Source of the DNA: Pseudomonas sediminis
Lineage (GTDB): Bacteria; Pseudomonadota; Gammaproteobacteria; Pseudomonadales; Pseudomonadaceae
Assembly: GCF_039555755.1 (NCBI RefSeq)
Contig: NZ_CP154631.1
Location: 3,162,001 to 3,226,000 of the forward strand
DNA: 64,000 nt
Reading direction: 5' to 3'
Under the pieces are notes generated by a model. That model saw only the letters and a program-made list of their open reading frames with translations, had not been told where the DNA came from and searched no databases. The position numbers and the translations under genes were made by a program. Of this stretch, positions 61,518 to 64,000 are shown piece by piece (the first letter of the stretch is position 1; each line of letters starts with the position of its first letter).

Positions 61518-63127
61518 GTCGACTCAGCCTCCAACATTCCTAACTCCACCAGATAGCCATTCAGCTGTGTATCAATCCGAGCCTCCTCCTCGGCCAATGA
61601 GGCTAATTGAGCCAAGGTTGCCGCCAAATCGACTGCTGCTTCGGCCTCACCGTTGTCGATATAGCGGGAAATATTAAGATTGCCGTCGTTGCTGCGGATC
61701 TCGTCCAGCGTCACGACCCTGCAATAGTTCTCGACTTCTGCTTGCTTCGCAAATGCCGCTTTGTGGGCGCTTAAGATTCGTGTGATGTCTTCAGTACGAA
61801 GACTGTTCTGTGCCTTACCCTCAAGGTAGTCCCGGCTGGCATCGATGATGATGACCTTGCCTTTGAGGGTGGTGGGTTTCTGCTTGTTGAGGATGAGCAC
61901 GCAAGCCGGAATGCCGGTGTTGTAGAACAGAGCCGAGGGTAGGCCAACTATGGCTTCAATCAGATCACCCGGCTGATCGCCGCTGGCCGCATTCGTACCG
62001 AACAGCAGTCCCTCGCGAATCTTGCCTTCCTCACCACTGCGAAACAGCACACCGTGCGGCAAGATAATGCCCATACGACCATCAGCCTTGAGGCTGGCCA
62101 ACATATGCTGAGCAAAGGCGAGATCGGCATAGCTCCGTGGCGGGACACCATAGACCAAGCGACCATAAGGATCACTGACCTGCTTGTAGTTGGGTGCCTT
62201 GGGCTTCTTGCCACTGTCTTGCTCGTTCTCGTTACTCAGCTCCAACGGTGCCCACCAGGATTTTGCCGAGAACGGCGGATTGGCAATCACCCGGTCGAAG
62301 GTCTTCAGGTAATCTCCGTCAAGGTGCTTTGGCTCGACCAAGGTGTCGCCGCGCTCAATGGCTGCATGCATGTTGTGCAGGTAAAGATTGAGCTTGGCTA
62401 TGGCCCAGGTGCCCAGGTTCTTCTCCTGCCCGTACAGCAGCACATTGGGTTTACCCATCAGGGTGCCATTGGGCAAACCGGATACATGGTGGGCGCTTTC
62501 CACCAGCATGCCACCACTGCCGCAGGTAGGGTCATACACGCTGTGACCGGGTTGCGGGTCGATCAGCTCAACCACCAACTGCACCACGGCCTTGGGCGTA
62601 TAGAACTCACCGCCTTTCTTACCGGCATCATCGGCAAACTGCTTGATCAGATACTCATAGGCATCGCCCAGCATGTCGGCCTTGTACAGATCGTCATTGC
62701 CCAGCTTGTACTGGTTAAAGTGGCGCAGCAGACGCTGCAAGGTGGCATCCGCCAGCACCCGCTTATCGCCGTACTGCGTAGCGGTCAGTACATGTTGCAG
62801 TTCAGGGTTGTTGGCCTCGATGGTCGCGAAAGCCTTATCAAGGGCCTCGCCGATATTCTCGGTGCGCGAGATCAGATCGAACCAACGGGCGCTGATGGGG
62901 AACTTACCCCATTTGTCCTCGATCTCTTCCTGAGCATCGCTGTAGCTCAGGCTTTCGTCCTTCATCAGCTTGGTGACACGTTCGTCGAACACATCGTTGT
63001 AACGCTTGAGGAAGAGCAGGCCGAAGATGTAGTTCTTGAAGTCGGAGGAGTCGATGGAACCGCGCAGAATGTTGGCGGACTCCCAGAGCCAGGACTCCAA
63101 CGTTTCGAGTGACAGCTTGTCAGCCAT
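61514..63127 (-). CDS. hsdM: Type I restriction-modification methylase subunit
   Basis: A 537-residue N6-adenine methyltransferase subunit. The SAM site motif I is VYDPTCGSGGMLVESAHHVS (about residue 200) and the catalytic NPPF is in FDRVIANPPFSAKSWW (about 281). The N-terminal DKLSLETLESWLWESANILR is typical HsdM. I start at 63127 (MADKLSLETL); the frame extends to 63235 with non-conserved sequence. First gene of the hsdM-hsdS-OST-hsdR-peptidase operon. It lies only about 150 bases from the right-hand transposon repeats. Confidence 0.95.
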   Translation of the reverse strand: MADKLSLETLESWLWESANILRGSIDSSDFKNYIFGLLFLKRYNDVFDERVTKLMKDESLSYSDAQEEIEDKWGKFPISARWFDLISRTENIGEALDKAFATIEANNPELQHVLTATQYGDKRVLADATLQRLLRHFNQYKLGNDDLYKADMLGDAYEYLIKQFADDAGKKGGEFYTPKAVVQLVVELIDPQPGHSVYDPTCGSGGMLVESAHHVSGLPNGTLMGKPNVLLYGQEKNLGTWAIAKLNLYLHNMHAAIERGDTLVEPKHLDGDYLKTFDRVIANPPFSAKSWWAPLELSNENEQDSGKKPKAPNYKQVSDPYGRLVYGVPPRSYADLAFAQHMLASLKADGRMGIILPHGVLFRSGEEGKIREGLLFGTNAASGDQPGDLIEAIVGLPSALFYNTGIPACVLILNKQKPTTLKGKVIIIDASRDYLEGKAQNSLRTEDITRILSAHKAAFAKQAEVENYCRVVTLDEIRSNDGNLNISRYIDNGEAEAAVDLAATLAQLASLAEEEARIDTQLNGYLVELGMLEAEST

Positions 63128-63282
63128 GGGTAAATCAATCCCTATACAAAGCACGAGGCCCAGCACCTGGCGATTGCTGCCATGACGCCTGGGCACATCA
63201 GAAAAAGTGGGCTCGATTGTACAAGTCGACGCCATTTGGAGTCCGAAAAATCATCTCGCTCCACTGCTCCTGTCAAATGAGC

Positions 63283-63400
63283 ATTGCCGTTTAGAGAATA
63301 AAAAAAGGCTGCCCAGTGGCAGCCCTTTTTTGGTGCGTCCGTTTCACGTTTAGCGAGAAACTTTCGCGGTCTAGCGATTTTGAGCGTCAGCGAGCCATCA
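63283..63400 (-). repeat. Right end: three TnsB-site-like repeats
   Basis: Read on the minus strand the copies are at 63381-63362 (AAAATCGCTAGACCGCGAAA), 63360-63342 (TTTCTCGCTAAACGTGAAA) and 63302-63283 (TTTATTCTCTAAACGGCAAT). The middle one matches the second left-end repeat closely (TTTCTCGCT...CGAAA/GTGAAA). The outer edge reads TGATG from 63400, the same five bases as the left edge at 34500, and coincides with the nrdB stop codon. Confidence 0.7.
63299..63332. terminator. Bidirectional rho-independent terminator
   Basis: GGCTGCC-CAGT-GGCAGCC with an A run on the left and a T run on the right. It sits inside the right-end repeat array between hsdM and nrdB, and may have replaced the nrdB terminator lost to insertion. 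Confidence 0.9.
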
Positions 63401-64000
63401 ATCCCAGCTCAACGCCCCACCAGTCTGATACTCAATCACTCGGGTCTCGAAGAAGTTCTTCTCCTTCTTCAGGTCCATGATCTCGCTCATCCATGGGAAG
63501 GGGTTGGTAGTACCTGGGTACTCTTCCTTCAGGCCGATCTGGGTCAGACGGCGGTTGGCGATGAATTTGAGGTAGTCCTCCATCATCGCGGCGTTCATGC
63601 CCAGTACGCCGCGCGGCATGGTGTCACGCGCGTATTCGATCTCCAGCTGGGTGCCCTGCAGGATCATCTGGGTCGCTTCGTCCTTCATCTGGGCGTCCCA
63701 CAGGTGCGGGTTTTCGATCTTGATCTGGTTGATCACGTCGATGCCGAAGTTCAGGTGCATGGACTCGTCACGCAGGATGTACTGGAACTGCTCGGCGGTG
63801 CCGGTCATCTTGTTGCGGCGGCCCATGGAGAGGATTTGGGTGAAGCCGCAGTAGAAGAAGATGCCTTCCAGTACGCAGTAGTAGGCGATCAGGTTACGCA
63901 GGAACTGGCGGTCGGTTTCCGGGGTGCCGGTTTCGAACTTGGGATCGGAGATCGAGCGGGTGTACTTGAGGCCCCAGGAGGCCTTCTTCGCGACGCTCGG
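63398..64000 (-). CDS. nrdB: Ribonucleotide reductase class Ia beta subunit (5' end outside window)
   Basis: The last 200 codons of nrdB, whose product holds the diiron-tyrosyl radical cofactor that lets ribonucleotide reductase make dNTPs. LEGIFFYCGFTQILSMGRRN, ILRDESMHLNFGIDVINQIK (iron-ligand Glu and His) and the C-terminal NFFETRVIEYQTGGALSWD are typical; the end of the chain is the tail that docks on the alpha subunit. The frame runs off the window edge at 64000. The stop TGA at 63400-63398 coincides with the proposed right transposon end. Confidence 0.94.
   Translation of the reverse strand, partial: PSVAKKASWGLKYTRSISDPKFETGTPETDRQFLRNLIAYYCVLEGIFFYCGFTQILSMGRRNKMTGTAEQFQYILRDESMHLNFGIDVINQIKIENPHLWDAQMKDEATQMILQGTQLEIEYARDTMPRGVLGMNAAMMEDYLKFIANRRLTQIGLKEEYPGTTNPFPWMSEIMDLKKEKNFFETRVIEYQTGGALSWD

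Larger units (their letters stand above)
34500..63400. mobile_element. Tn7-like transposon carrying a defence island
   Basis: Span inferred from three facts. First, contiguous tnsA-, tnsB-, tnsC- and tniQ-like genes lie at 34711-40174. Second, a roughly 19-base repeat occurs four times at 34516-34641 and three times in inverted orientation at 63283-63381, like TnsB-site arrays. Third, both outer edges begin with TGATG reading inward. The right edge touches the nrdB stop codon. The cargo between 41.0 and 63.2 kb is rich in defence families. No 5-base target duplication is evident at these edges, so the exact termini may be off by several bases or one end may have changed. The order is unusual: the tns operon runs towards the left end, with the cargo on the tnsA side. 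Confidence 0.72.

Noticed and set aside
34495..63405. 5-bp target-site duplication at the transposon edges
   Set aside because: The bases left of 34500 (TACTC) and right of 63400 (ATCCC) do not match, and shifting either edge by a few bases did not give a match.

Overview
The window looks like a chromosomal segment of a Pseudomonas (sensu lato; the P. mendocina/oleovorans/alcaliphila group is my guess, not a tested assignment). The reasons are the GC-rich core genes, a Pseudomonas-type REP hairpin, a cluster with PP2C phosphatase, Ser/Thr kinase and FHA protein, and many diguanylate cyclases.

Region 1 (about 1-32.4 kb) is ordinary core genome. It holds an MHYT-GGDEF-EAL regulator cut by the window edge, three more GGDEF proteins, an MDR-family reductase, a periplasmic solute-binding protein, a PQQ-type sugar dehydrogenase, a CvfB-like RNA-binding protein and tRNA-Thr(CGT). 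It also holds the pppA-ppkA-FHA signalling operon, a NUDIX hydrolase, a YebC regulator, TSUP and DMT transporters, a parvulin, a CAP-domain protein, mdaB and a quinol monooxygenase, the U32 protein RlhA, a YecA protein, a methyltransferase, an FAD oxidoreductase and small conserved proteins. Three broken genes are visible: an HDOD fragment, and the two 3' halves of a divergent azoreductase/LysR pair fused by a deletion.

Region 2 (32.4-34.5 kb) is a transition zone. It contains an inverted pair of dispersed repeats around a strong hairpin, a very AT-rich DUF3800 gene, and a bidirectional terminator.

Region 3 (about 34.5-63.4 kb) is best read as one Tn7-like transposon of about 28.9 kb. It encodes TnsA, TnsB, TnsC and a large TniQ/TnsD-like protein. 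Four copies of a roughly 19-bp repeat sit at its left edge and three inverted copies at its right edge, as expected of TnsB binding sites. The right edge abuts the stop codon of nrdB. The cargo is a defence island: an orphan DUF2384 (MbcA/ParS-type) fusion, an XRE regulator with three operator-like palindromes spaced exactly 30 bp apart, an ankyrin protein, a NucS-like nuclease, a metallo-beta-lactamase-fold protein, a GHKL ATPase fused to a PD-(D/E)XK nuclease, a reverse transcriptase fused to a nitrilase (DRT type 1/UG1), and a type I restriction-modification locus (hsdM, hsdS, an OST-HTH protein, hsdR, a YgjP-like peptidase).

Region 4 (63.4 kb to the end) returns to the core with the 3' part of nrdB. 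The Tns machinery would carry the defence genes into a safe site just behind an essential gene, while RM, RT-nitrilase and nuclease modules would act against incoming DNA or phage. The defence roles are inferred from families and context.
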